Origin: Bacteroidales bacterium
GTDB lineage: Bacteria > Bacteroidota > Bacteroidia > Bacteroidales > UBA7960
Direction of reading: 5' to 3'
DNA length: 35,910 nt
NCBI GenBank assembly: GCA_012521995.1
Contig: JAAYLH010000108.1
Span: 1-35,910, forward strand
The notes under the pieces: model-generated
The model's database searches: none
What the model was told of the DNA's origin: nothing
What the model saw: the letters and a program-made list of their open reading frames with translations, nothing else
Position numbers and translations under genes: made by a program
Shown: positions 7,125 through 15,077 of the stretch, piece after piece
Position numbering within the stretch: the stretch's first letter is position 1
Layout of the letters: every line of letters begins with the position of its first letter

Positions 7125-8036
7125 TTAGCTTTCAAAAAATGAATATTCATTCCTTACGACATAGTTGCGCGAGACCCCGCGCTGGAAGTCTCGCAGCAGC
7201 ACACGGCTCTCAAGCAATAAGCCATCAGCGGAATAGTTGCGCTCAATCCGGTTGACCAGCTCGCCGTTTACATCATATTCCTCCTGGAAGACAATATCAC
7301 CCTGCTCATTGTATTCCATATGCAGGGTATTCTTCTGCTTGCGGTTCTCCTCCACAACCTGTATTGGCCTGCCATGATCATCATACTCGAAAAGCACGCG
7401 CTCCACAGGCTCCTCATCCCTGTTAAAGGTAGTCACAGCTTCCCTGGCCCCGGTTTCATCATAACGGTACACCTTCCTGAACCAGGTCTCTTCCTCAGGC
7501 TTGTTGACAAGCAGTTCCTCCAGTTGGCCGTCTTCGCGATAGGTATATACTGTTTCCGATAGAAGCTCTCCTTCAGCATCCGTCATTGCCTCGCGAACAA
7601 CCATATCGCCTTCATACGTAAACACCTCAGTGTTTTCATGTTCGCCCTCATCATCAAAATGCTCCTTCTTCACCACTCTGCCCTTTTCATCGTAGACATA
7701 CTCAATGCGATCGGCTGTGCCGTCGGCATAATGAATGAACTCACGCGCTATGCGCCCCTGATCATCAGGCTCAAAACTGCGCTTCTCAAGCTCATTGCCT
7801 GCACCATCCAGTAACTCCTCCGAGGTTAGAAAACCCTGGTCATCATATCCGTTACGCGTAATCTGCTCTGCCTGACGGTCCTGACTGTACTGGGTCTCTT
7901 CAAGCAAACGACCCTTCACGGGTTCGTAGGTGCTGCGAGTGATCAAATACTCCTCCCCTTCCACCGCATCATCTTCGGATGATTTTAATACAAGGTTTTT
8001 TTGGTATACAGATAAACTTTTTATTTTTCTGTCCAT
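7125..8036 (-). CDS. Acidic YD/RHS-repeat-like protein of unknown function
   Basis: A 303-residue protein without signal peptide or membrane helix, so probably cytoplasmic. From about residue 60 it is built of roughly nine degenerate repeats of 23-26 residues. Each has a Tyr-Asp-like core followed by Gly, for example NGYDDQGFL, YVYDEKGRV, VYRYDETGA, LFEYDDHGR, MEYNEQGDI and RNYSADGLL. This resembles YD repeats of RHS proteins but is far shorter and lacks the RHS core motif and any toxin tip. It is very rich in Glu and Asp. Its 5' region has a perfect -7 box at 8080-8087. It is followed at 14 bases by the UPF0316 membrane protein, suggesting a two-gene operon. I do not know its function. Confidence 0.8.
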   Translation of the reverse strand: MDRKIKSLSVYQKNLVLKSSEDDAVEGEEYLITRSTYEPVKGRLLEETQYSQDRQAEQITRNGYDDQGFLTSEELLDGAGNELEKRSFEPDDQGRIAREFIHYADGTADRIEYVYDEKGRVVKKEHFDDEGEHENTEVFTYEGDMVVREAMTDAEGELLSETVYTYREDGQLEELLVNKPEEETWFRKVYRYDETGAREAVTTFNRDEEPVERVLFEYDDHGRPIQVVEENRKQKNTLHMEYNEQGDIVFQEEYDVNGELVNRIERNYSADGLLLESRVLLRDFQRGVSRNYVVRNEYSFFES

Positions 8037-8079
8037 AATATATTAAAATGTTTGATTAACAAGCCTTCCTGCAATGAGG

Positions 8080-8087
8080 CAAAGTTA
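8080..8087 (-). promoter_or_regulatory. -7 element of the YD-repeat-like gene
   Basis: TAACTTTG on the minus strand matches TAnnTTTG perfectly. I see no TTTG at the expected -33 distance. Transcription would start near 8074, giving a leader of about 38 bases. Confidence 0.45.
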
Positions 8088-8108
8088 CCCAATCCTTCAA
8101 AATATTTA

Positions 8109-8116
8109 TAATTTTA
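8109..8116 (+). promoter_or_regulatory. Probable -7 element of the prolyl oligopeptidase gene
   Basis: TAATTTTA differs from TAnnTTTG at one position. The -33 region holds only TTAC at 8085-8088. A start near 8122 would leave about 33 bases before ATG 8155 and would exclude the upstream in-frame ATG at 8074. Confidence 0.4.
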
Positions 8117-8154
8117 CACCCGAAACTAAACCATCAACATTAATCCAATACACC

Positions 8155-10278
8155 ATGAAAAAGAGCATTTTTTTCGTTATGAGTATTACCTTTATCATGC
8201 TGCTGGTCGCCTCGTGCCAGCGCAAACCCAGGCTTGAGTACCCCGAGACAGCTACCGTTGATGTAGTTGATAATTATTTTGGCGTGGAAGTAGCCGACCC
8301 TTTCCGCTGGCTGGAAGACGACAACTCGGCCGAAACCAAGGCTTGGGTTGAGGCCCAGAATGCCGTGACCTTTGATTACCTCGCGCAAATCCCTTACCGC
8401 CAACAAATCAACGACCGCCTGACCGAGATCTGGAATTATGAGCGTTACAGCGCCCCGTTCTGGAAGGGCAATTATTATTTCTTCACCAAGAACGATGGCA
8501 TGCAAAACCAGAGCGTCCTCTTCGTTCGCGAAGGTATCGATGGCGAGCCAAGAGTATTACTCGACCCCAATGCTATGTCGGAAGACGGTACCATTGCCCT
8601 GACCTCTCTGAGCATCTCGGGCGATGCCCAATACCTGGCCTATGGCATTTCAAAGGGAGGTTCTGACTGGAACGAGATCTTCGTAAAGGACATTGCCACG
8701 GGCGAAGACCTGAAAGACCACATCGAGTGGGTGAAGTTTTCTGGCATCTCCTGGCAGGGCGACGGCTTTTACTACAGCCGTTACGACGCCCCCAAACCCG
8801 GCGACGAGCTCAAGGCTGCCAACGAATACCAGAAAGTGTTCTTCCACAAGCTGGGAACAACCCAGGATCAGGATCAGCTCGTTCACCACAACCCCGACTA
8901 TCCCAGGCGCAATTATGGCGCAGGAACTACCGAGGACGAACGTTTCGTGATTCTGTCAGAATCGGAAAGTACCAGTGGAAATTCACTGTATGTGAAAGAC
9001 AACAATGACCCTAAAAGCAATTTCACCCCCATCATTGAGGGGTTCGATTATGAAAACGGCATTGTGGATAACATTGGCGACAAGCTCCTGATGCTGACCA
9101 ACCACAGCGCACCCATGTACCGCCTGGTAATGATTGATCCCAAGGCCCCTGACGCCTCCAACTGGCAGGTGATCATCCCCGAGGGCGAGCATTTGCTCCA
9201 GCGAGTTGCCCTGATCGACGGTAAGATCTTTGCCGTTTACCTCGAAGACGTGAAGAGCAAGGTATACATCCACGACATGGCCGGTAAGCGCACCGGCGAA
9301 CTGGAACTTCCCACCGTGGGCAGCTTCGGGGGCTTAAGCGGCAAGAAAGACGAATCAACAGCCTTTTTCTCTTTCAGTTCCTATACCTTCCCCTCAACCA
9401 TTTATAAGTATGATGCTGCCGCCAACACTTACGAGGTATATTTCCAGCCCGACATCGACTTCGATCCCGAGGCCTATGAAACCAAGCAGGTGTTTTACCC
9501 CAGTAAGGATGGTACGATGATCCCAATGTTCATCACCCACAAGAAGGGCATTGAACTCAACGGCAAAAACCCCACCCTGCTGTACGGTTACGGCGGCTTC
9601 AATGCCAGCATGACCCCCGGATTCAGCATCTCGCGACTGGTACTCCTCGAAAACGGTGGCGTATATGCGGTGGCCAACATTCGCGGGGGCGGCGAATATG
9701 GCGAACCCTGGCACGAAGCAGGCACCAAGCTGAAAAAGCAAAACGTCTTCGACGACTTCATAGCTGCCGCCGAATACCTGATTGCTGAAAAATACACCTC
9801 TTCCAAAAAGCTGGCCATCCAGGGCGGTTCCAATGGAGGCTTGCTGGTAGGTGCTGTGGCCAACCAGCGTCCTGAGCTTTTTAAGGTGGCATTCCCCGCC
9901 GTAGGCGTGATGGATATGCTGCGCTACCACAAATTCACCATCGGCTGGGCATGGGCCTCCGATTACGGCTCAAGCGAGGAAGAGGAGCACTTCCACAACC
10001 TTTACAAATATTCACCCCTCCACACCATCCCCGAGGGCGTGCATTATCCCGCAACCCTGGTAACCACTGCCGATCACGACGACCGCGTGGTGCCTGCCCA
10101 CAGCTTCAAATACATTGCCGAGCTGCAACGCAAGCATGCAGGGCCCAATCCGGTGCTGATCCGCATTGAAACCCAGGCAGGACACGGCGCAGGAAAGCCC
10201 GTCTCCAAGACCATTGAAGAACTTACCGACATCAATGCCTTTATGTTCTATAACATGGGCGTGAAGCCGAAGTATTGA
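8155..10278 (+). CDS. Prolyl oligopeptidase (S9A) lipoprotein
   Basis: A 707-residue serine peptidase that cuts peptides after proline. A lipoprotein signal (LLVASC, Cys21) places it outside the cytoplasm; no acidic surface-export motif follows the Cys. An N-terminal segment (YPETATVDVVDNYFGVEVADPFRWLED) is typical of S9A. It is followed by the beta-propeller (about 85-420) and the alpha/beta hydrolase domain. The catalytic triad is Ser559 in GGSNGG, the Asp of ADHDDRV and His677 in GHGAGK. PTLLYGYGGFNASMTP and NIRGGGEYG are family blocks. Length is normal. I start at 8155 (MKKSIFF) because the ATG at 8074 adds 27 residues that destroy the signal peptide. It ends in a good terminator and diverges from the YD-repeat-like gene. 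Confidence 0.95.
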   Translation: MKKSIFFVMSITFIMLLVASCQRKPRLEYPETATVDVVDNYFGVEVADPFRWLEDDNSAETKAWVEAQNAVTFDYLAQIPYRQQINDRLTEIWNYERYSAPFWKGNYYFFTKNDGMQNQSVLFVREGIDGEPRVLLDPNAMSEDGTIALTSLSISGDAQYLAYGISKGGSDWNEIFVKDIATGEDLKDHIEWVKFSGISWQGDGFYYSRYDAPKPGDELKAANEYQKVFFHKLGTTQDQDQLVHHNPDYPRRNYGAGTTEDERFVILSESESTSGNSLYVKDNNDPKSNFTPIIEGFDYENGIVDNIGDKLLMLTNHSAPMYRLVMIDPKAPDASNWQVIIPEGEHLLQRVALIDGKIFAVYLEDVKSKVYIHDMAGKRTGELELPTVGSFGGLSGKKDESTAFFSFSSYTFPSTIYKYDAAANTYEVYFQPDIDFDPEAYETKQVFYPSKDGTMIPMFITHKKGIELNGKNPTLLYGYGGFNASMTPGFSISRLVLLENGGVYAVANIRGGGEYGEPWHEAGTKLKKQNVFDDFIAAAEYLIAEKYTSSKKLAIQGGSNGGLLVGAVANQRPELFKVAFPAVGVMDMLRYHKFTIGWAWASDYGSSEEEEHFHNLYKYSPLHTIPEGVHYPATLVTTADHDDRVVPAHSFKYIAELQRKHAGPNPVLIRIETQAGHGAGKPVSKTIEELTDINAFMFYNMGVKPKY

Positions 10279-10290
10279 TTCATTATTGAA

Positions 10291-10336
10291 AAAGAAAGGA
10301 CCGCTCCCGTTAACAAACAGGGGCGGTTCTTTTTTT
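10291..10336 (+). terminator. Terminator of the prolyl oligopeptidase gene
   Basis: CCGCTCC (10301-10307) pairs with GGGGCGG (10320-10326) with one G-T pair, helped by flanking AAAGGA and TTCTTT. A run of seven T follows at 10330-10336. Confidence 0.8.
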
Positions 10337-10754
10337 ATCCCCTTACGGGAAACCCATCACCATGGCTGAGCCCTCAAATGGTTCAATAGCAAAGGAAGCT
10401 GTCCAGATCTCTTCTTATCCAGAGTCCTTAAACACTTGCTCAGCTGTTCATTAGGGGGTGGCAGACCCGGCTGTGACCTGCCACGGTCGTATGCAGCAAA
10501 GCCTGGCACGGACATGGTACGAACATGGTACGACCATGGTATCAGGATCGGGTGTTTTTTTAAAATAAACGTATGTTTTTATCAGATAAATTAATTAAAT
10601 AATTTACGGTTTTTGCTTGTCTTGGAAGAAATCTGAAGATGAATAAACAGATCCCGTCGACGAACGGGTATTACATATGGCAGTCAGAGAGTTATAGTTA
10701 AAAAGATCACTGGATCAAGCTGGAGATACAATATGAGGGCTTGGGTTCAGGTTC
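10337..10754. other. Non-coding gap between convergent genes, holding an 11-base tandem array
   Basis: I find no credible gene here. The left part (10337-10500) has no clear structure. It is followed by the GGTACG array at 10501-10544, an AT-rich stretch at 10555-10615, and a small hairpin CCCGT/ACGGG at 10653-10668. The terminator of the S46 peptidase gene begins at 10755. Confidence 0.7.
10501..10544 (+). repeat. 11-base-period tandem repeat with GGTAC core (array A)
   Basis: Four 11-base units: GCCTGGCACGG, ACATGGTACGA, ACATGGTACGA, CCATGGTATCA. Units two and three are identical; the outer two differ at three to five positions. The core GGTAC(G) at 11-base spacing is shared with array B near 34.8 kb. 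It is non-coding and lies between two convergent genes. Confidence 0.8.
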
Positions 10755-10790
10755 AAAAAAAAGGCTGGGCAGTAAAAACAGCCCAGCCTT
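10753..10790 (-). terminator. Terminator of the S46 peptidase gene
   Basis: AAGGCTGGGC (10761-10770) pairs perfectly with GCCCAGCCTT (10781-10790). On the minus strand the stem is followed by a T tract (the A run from 10755), 22 bases after the stop codon. Confidence 0.9.
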
Positions 10791-10812
10791 TATGATATAG
10801 GCAGATCAGGAA

Positions 10813-12969
10813 TTACCTGACGATGGTCATTTCTTCAATCAGGTGTTTGGCGTTGCCATACTTTTCGATGACGAAGAGCACGTAGCGGATGTCGACGCTG
10901 ATGGTGCGCTGGGTCTGGGGTTCGAAGAGAATGTCGCCGCTCATGGCTTCCCAGTTGCCATCGAAAGCCAGTCCGATAAGGTGGCCATCGCCGTTGATAA
11001 CGGGGCTGCCCGAGTTACCGCCGGTGATATCGTTGTTGGAGAGGAAGTTAACATACATCACACCCTCTTCGGCATAGGGGCCATAATCCTTTTTCTCGTA
11101 TAATGTCCCGAGTTTTTCACTCAGCACGAATTCGTGGTTGGTGGGGTCTTCCTTCTCCATCACCCCTTCCATGGTGGTCTGGAAGTTGTAATAGACGGCG
11201 TCGGCGGGATAGTAGCCGCTCACGGTACCGTAGGTGAGGCGCATGGTGGAGTTGGCATCGGGATAGAAGAGCCCTTCGGGGTTCATCTCACGCAGGCCTT
11301 TGATGTAAAGGCGTTCGGCGCGGGCCAGACGGGTGTTGTATTCCTGAAGGCTGCCGTTGATTTGTTGGAAGTTGTTGTTTACCGACTGGGCGGCAACAAA
11401 CATCGGGTCGTTTTTCAGGGTCCTTGCACTGGGCTTGTCGAGAAAGGCATTCAATTTAGCAGCGCTGGCAAAGATGCTCTTGCTATACACATCGGCGGCA
11501 TAACGGCTGAAATTGTTTTTGTACTTGCGCTCTATGGTCTGGAATACTTCGGGCAGGTTTTTGTGGGGGATTCGCTTGTAGTACTCCTCGAACATAGCCG
11601 CCCAAAGTTGTTGCTCGACCTGTGCATTGTAGTTGCGGAAGGTACGGTCGACCCCCGAACGAAGCCTTGCGATCATGGTAGCGACTTCCTCCTGCTTGTC
11701 CTTGGCTTCGAGCAGTTCGAGCAATCCTGCAAATGCGCCTGCCAGGTTGAGGTTGGCGGGCCCTGACGCCATGGCTTCCATAAAGATATAATTCTGGGAG
11801 TTGAACTGACGCATGCCTGCATAAATGGCTTCATATTCCTGCATCAGGTCGCCGTATTGTGCCCTGCGGCCTGCGTCGGCATTTACCCAACCCGAAAAAC
11901 GGTTTTCCTGCTGCCGCTTAGTATCGGCCACATCGAGGTGTTTCAGGGCGCGGCTCATCCCGATGAAGTTCTTCCAGTAGTTAGCCACGCCAGCCTGACG
12001 CGAGGCATACATAATACGGTTCTCGTCATTCTCAGCCATGGCGGCTTCAATAATGTCAAGCTTTCGGCGGCGGATGTCGATACGCACGGGATAGTAATTG
12101 TCGAGGTTAAATTCAATTCCGTGAGAGGTCAGGTAACGGTTAGTACTGCCAGGGTATCCGAGGATCATGGCAAAGTCGCCTTCCTTGACGCCCTTGATTG
12201 AAACGGGCAGGTGGTGCCTGGGCTTGAGGGGGATGTTATGGGTGCTGTAGTCGGCGGGTTTGCCGTCGGGGCCGCTGTACACGCGGAAAATGCTGAAGTC
12301 GCCGGTATGGCGGGGCCACATCCAGTTGTCGGTATCGCCGCCGTATTCGCCGATGCTGGCAGGGGGAGCCCCTACGAGGCGCACATCGGTGAAAGTCTCG
12401 AATACAAAAAGGAAGAATTCGTTACCGGCAAACATAGGACGCAGGGTTGCATTGTAATGGGTTCCAGCCACAGCGGCATCCTCAAGTTCACTACTTTTGG
12501 TGCGGATGGCCATGTTGCGTTCGGCTTCGGTCATATCATCGCGCAAGACTTCGCTAACCTGGGCGGTGACATCCTCGACGCGCACCAGGAAACGGGCAAA
12601 CATCCCGGGATTGGGCAACTCATCTTCGAAGCTTTCAGCCCAGAAACCATCACGCAGCAGGTCGTTGCCTACTGAGCTGTGTGACTGGATACGGCCTTTC
12701 CCGCAGTGGTGGTTGGTGAGCATCAGCCCCTGGGGAGAAACGATCTCTGCAGTGCAGCCTCCAATGCTGACGATGGCATCTTTGAGGCTATTTTCAGTAA
12801 AGCTGAACAGCTGGTCCCGGGTCAGATTAAATCCCAGCGACTGCATCTCTTCGAAAAGAGCATCATCGAGAACGTAGGGAAGCCACATCCCTTCGTCAGC
12901 CTTCACACTGGCGCGGGGAATCATCACCGCTACCATCAAAACAAAAAGTAATTTCCTGAACATAAACAA
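10813..12969 (-). CDS. dpp7: S46 dipeptidyl peptidase, DPP7 type
   Basis: A 718-residue secreted serine exopeptidase that removes dipeptides from peptide N-termini. It has a signal peptide (about 1-24) and the mature start DEGMWLPY typical of S46. The triad is His88 in TNHHCG, Asp224 in HTGDFSIF and Ser653 in GGNSGSP. The residue 18 positions after the catalytic Ser is Gly671 (AFDGNWE). In characterised S46 enzymes Gly here marks DPP7, which prefers hydrophobic P2 residues, and Arg marks DPP11, which prefers Asp or Glu. The helical domain (about 280-580) is present and length is normal. It lies 55 bases downstream of manC on the same strand and may be the last gene of that cluster; its own terminator follows. 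Confidence 0.94.
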   Translation of the reverse strand: MFMFRKLLFVLMVAVMIPRASVKADEGMWLPYVLDDALFEEMQSLGFNLTRDQLFSFTENSLKDAIVSIGGCTAEIVSPQGLMLTNHHCGKGRIQSHSSVGNDLLRDGFWAESFEDELPNPGMFARFLVRVEDVTAQVSEVLRDDMTEAERNMAIRTKSSELEDAAVAGTHYNATLRPMFAGNEFFLFVFETFTDVRLVGAPPASIGEYGGDTDNWMWPRHTGDFSIFRVYSGPDGKPADYSTHNIPLKPRHHLPVSIKGVKEGDFAMILGYPGSTNRYLTSHGIEFNLDNYYPVRIDIRRRKLDIIEAAMAENDENRIMYASRQAGVANYWKNFIGMSRALKHLDVADTKRQQENRFSGWVNADAGRRAQYGDLMQEYEAIYAGMRQFNSQNYIFMEAMASGPANLNLAGAFAGLLELLEAKDKQEEVATMIARLRSGVDRTFRNYNAQVEQQLWAAMFEEYYKRIPHKNLPEVFQTIERKYKNNFSRYAADVYSKSIFASAAKLNAFLDKPSARTLKNDPMFVAAQSVNNNFQQINGSLQEYNTRLARAERLYIKGLREMNPEGLFYPDANSTMRLTYGTVSGYYPADAVYYNFQTTMEGVMEKEDPTNHEFVLSEKLGTLYEKKDYGPYAEEGVMYVNFLSNNDITGGNSGSPVINGDGHLIGLAFDGNWEAMSGDILFEPQTQRTISVDIRYVLFVIEKYGNAKHLIEEMTIVR

Positions 12970-13024
12970 AGAATTAATTGGTGAATGAAAATTATGATTA
13001 ATTATTTAACTGTGAAACAAGCTC

Positions 13025-14125
13025 TTACGTAAACTCTTCGCCTTTCTTAAGTCGGATGTCGCTTACAAAGCGACGGATCTCCTGCTCCTTGTCTTTCTGG
13101 CAGATAAGCAGGGCATTGTCGGCCTCGGCCACGATGTAGTCTTCAAGTCCCTGGAGTACCACCAGTTTTTCGTCTGGGATGTTGATGATGCATTCATTCA
13201 CATCATAGAGGATAACATTTTTCCCCATGACGGCATTCTGCTTTCCGTCTTTTGGCCGCACCTCATAAAGGGAGCCCCAGGTTCCCAGGTCGGACCAACC
13301 GAAATCGGAAACAAAGACATAGACGTTGTCGGCCTTTTCCATGATTGCATAATCGATAGAGATGCTTTTGCAGGCGGCATAGGCAATGTTCATATAGGGG
13401 ATCTCATCGGGGGTGTTGTATTTGTAGTTGGCTTCGCGAAAGACATAGCTGATTTCGGGCTGGTATTTTTCAAAGGCCTCGATGATGGCATGAGCTGACC
13501 AGATAAAGATTCCGCTGTTCCAGAGGAAGTCGCCGCTTTTCAGGAAAGACTCGGCCAGCTGTAGGTTAGGTTTCTCGGTAAAGGTTTTTACTTTTTTCAG
13601 ATTCTCGTCAACAGGCCATGGGCTGCCATTGACAAACTGGATGTAACCATAACCGGTATCGGGCCTGCTGGGGGTGATACCCAGGGTAAAGAGCCATTCA
13701 TGTTCCATTGAAGCCTGAAGAGCCTGTCGGATAATACGAGCAAAGGCCTGTTCCTTGAGGATGATATGGTCGGACGGGGCGACCACCAGGCGTGCTTGTT
13801 TATCCATGGAATAGATCTTCCAGGCAGCATAGGCGATGCAGGGGGCTGTATTTTTGCGTGTAGGCTCGCAAATCACCCGGTCCTCACCGATATCGGGAAG
13901 CTGCTCCATTACCAGTTTTTGAAATTTGGTGTTGGTGACGACAAAAATATTTTCTTTAGGAAGGATTTCCAGGAAGCGCTCATAGGTTTGCTGAATGAGG
14001 GTTTTCCCTGTGCCCAGAATGTCGATAAACTGCTTGGGGCGGTATTGCCGGCTCATGGGCCAGAAGCGTTCGCCAACACCTCCTGCAAGAATCACGGCAT
14101 AATTATGAGGGTCTAAATTTTGCAT
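13025..14125 (-). CDS. manC: Mannose-1-phosphate guanylyltransferase
   Basis: A 366-residue cytoplasmic nucleotidyltransferase making GDP-mannose from mannose-1-phosphate and GTP, for surface polysaccharide and glycoprotein synthesis. The N-terminal signature AGGVGERFWPMSR..RPKQF (14-33) binds GTP. VICEPTRKNTAPCIAYAA, VVAPSDHII and FTEKP..AESFLKSGDFLWNSGIF are family blocks, and VFVSDFGWSDLGTW lies near residues 275-290. It is the short monofunctional form, without a C-terminal phosphomannose isomerase domain. I start at 14125 (MQNLDPH); an upstream ATG at 14170 would add 15 unrelated residues and overlap the SprT gene. With this start, 7 bases separate it from the SprT-like gene, consistent with one transcript. 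Confidence 0.93.
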   Translation of the reverse strand: MQNLDPHNYAVILAGGVGERFWPMSRQYRPKQFIDILGTGKTLIQQTYERFLEILPKENIFVVTNTKFQKLVMEQLPDIGEDRVICEPTRKNTAPCIAYAAWKIYSMDKQARLVVAPSDHIILKEQAFARIIRQALQASMEHEWLFTLGITPSRPDTGYGYIQFVNGSPWPVDENLKKVKTFTEKPNLQLAESFLKSGDFLWNSGIFIWSAHAIIEAFEKYQPEISYVFREANYKYNTPDEIPYMNIAYAACKSISIDYAIMEKADNVYVFVSDFGWSDLGTWGSLYEVRPKDGKQNAVMGKNVILYDVNECIINIPDEKLVVLQGLEDYIVAEADNALLICQKDKEQEIRRFVSDIRLKKGEEFT

Positions 14126-14132
14126 TGCGGGA

Positions 14133-14792
14133 TTAATTATTATGAAAACTTTTTGATTTTGATATTTCATTCTCCACCAGGGTCACTCTTGCCATGGGGT
14201 GGAACAGGTAGGTTCTCTTGTTGCGCAGGCAAAGGCAGCGAAAGCGTTTACGCAGCTGGTCTTCCTTGCGGAACAGGCGTCCGTTGGCAGCCACAAACAG
14301 GCTGCTATAGGGCAATTCTTCGAGGAACATTTGCCCCTCATTGGCATCAAGTTCGGGATCAAACAGATGCAATCGGCGTTGCAATTCGGGCGATCCCAGG
14401 CCTGCAGCTTTCACTTGGAATGAATAATCGATCAGGGCATCTTCGAGGCTGGGATGGAAAAAGCCTTTACCCACAAATTCGCGCAGCAAAAATCCAAAGG
14501 TATCCTTCCATAACTTACCGTGGGGGCTGGCGGCCCTGCCTTTTTGTTTCCATACAAGCAAATGGGCAAGCTCGTGAAGGAATACCATCAGGAAAGCATA
14601 AATATTCAGGTTGCCATTCACAGAGATCCTGTCGGGGCTAGCCTGGCGGGCGGGGCGGAAATCGCCCAGCTTGCTGAGGCGTCCGCGGCGAATGTTCACC
14701 TGGATTTGATGAGAATCAATCAACCGTACTAGCTCTTCAAGCGCCTGAGCCGGCACATAAGGGGCAAGTTTTTCTTTATACGCGGGCTGCAT
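14133..14792 (-). CDS. SprT-like zinc metalloprotease-fold protein
   Basis: A 219-residue cytoplasmic protein with a SprT-like domain. The zinc motif HELAH is at 73-77, with a third likely ligand His91 in SPHGKLWKD, the arrangement of the SprT/Spartan family. The C-terminal part (about 130-215) is basic, with RFRCLCLRNKRTYLFH, but has only one CxC and no complete zinc ribbon. The family includes DNA-protein crosslink proteases in eukaryotes; the bacterial role is unsettled. The ATG at 14792 overlaps the end of the small lipoprotein gene by 17 bases, and manC starts 7 bases after its stop, so the three genes are tightly packed. Confidence 0.85.
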   Translation of the reverse strand: MQPAYKEKLAPYVPAQALEELVRLIDSHQIQVNIRRGRLSKLGDFRPARQASPDRISVNGNLNIYAFLMVFLHELAHLLVWKQKGRAASPHGKLWKDTFGFLLREFVGKGFFHPSLEDALIDYSFQVKAAGLGSPELQRRLHLFDPELDANEGQMFLEELPYSSLFVAANGRLFRKEDQLRKRFRCLCLRNKRTYLFHPMARVTLVENEISKSKSFHNN

Positions 14793-14955
14793 CTATAGGG
14801 GCGGGTTCTTCACCGGTGGGTACTTCATAACTCCAGGTGGGGCAATCGCACTTACGTCCCTTACGCCCGAAGATACAGGAACTAAAAACCAGCAAGCTGG
14901 CCAGGCAAATGATCAGCAGCAGGACAAGATGAGTACTAAAACGCTTTGAGCCCAT
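14776..14955 (-). CDS. Small lipoprotein, 59 residues
   Basis: Reading the minus strand from ATG 14955 gives a 59-residue frame ending at TAA 14776. It has a basic start (MGSKRF), a hydrophobic core and a lipobox VFSSC with Cys27. The mature peptide is only about 33 residues, with FGRKGRKCDCPTWSYE and an acidic, proline-rich tail. Support comes from the lipoprotein signal, the tight 17-base overlap with the SprT-like gene and a good promoter at 14978-15007. The positive residues after the Cys and absence of an acidic export tag suggest it stays in the periplasm. Function unknown; the CxCPxW motif may bind metal or form a disulfide, which is inference. Confidence 0.72.
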   Translation of the reverse strand: MGSKRFSTHLVLLLIICLASLLVFSSCIFGRKGRKCDCPTWSYEVPTGEEPAPIDAARV

Positions 14956-14977
14956 AATCTCTGTTTTTATCTGCGTT

Positions 14978-15007
14978 CAAAATTAATAAAATAAAAGGGC
15001 TGGCAAA
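14978..15007 (-). promoter_or_regulatory. Promoter of the small lipoprotein-sprT-manC cluster
   Basis: On the minus strand TTTG (15004-15007) precedes a perfect TAATTTTG (14978-14985) by 18 bases. The start would fall near 14972, 17 bases before the ATG of the small lipoprotein. Confidence 0.6.
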
Positions 15008-15077
15008 AGCAGCGGGTGTTTTTTATACTTCAGGAACGCAAAATATAAGTAATTTAGCGTCTTCAGAATCCACAAGC

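Noticed and set aside
9394-9930. Long antisense open frame inside the prolyl oligopeptidase gene
   Set aside because: It is the shadow of a strongly conserved catalytic domain, without a ribosome site or recognisable protein features.
12211-12675. Plus-strand open frames opposite the S46 peptidase
   Set aside because: They follow from codon bias of the real minus-strand gene, which has an intact catalytic triad.
14126-14170. Upstream start for manC
   Set aside because: It would overlap the SprT-like gene and add 15 residues ahead of a nucleotide-binding motif that normally lies near the N-terminus.
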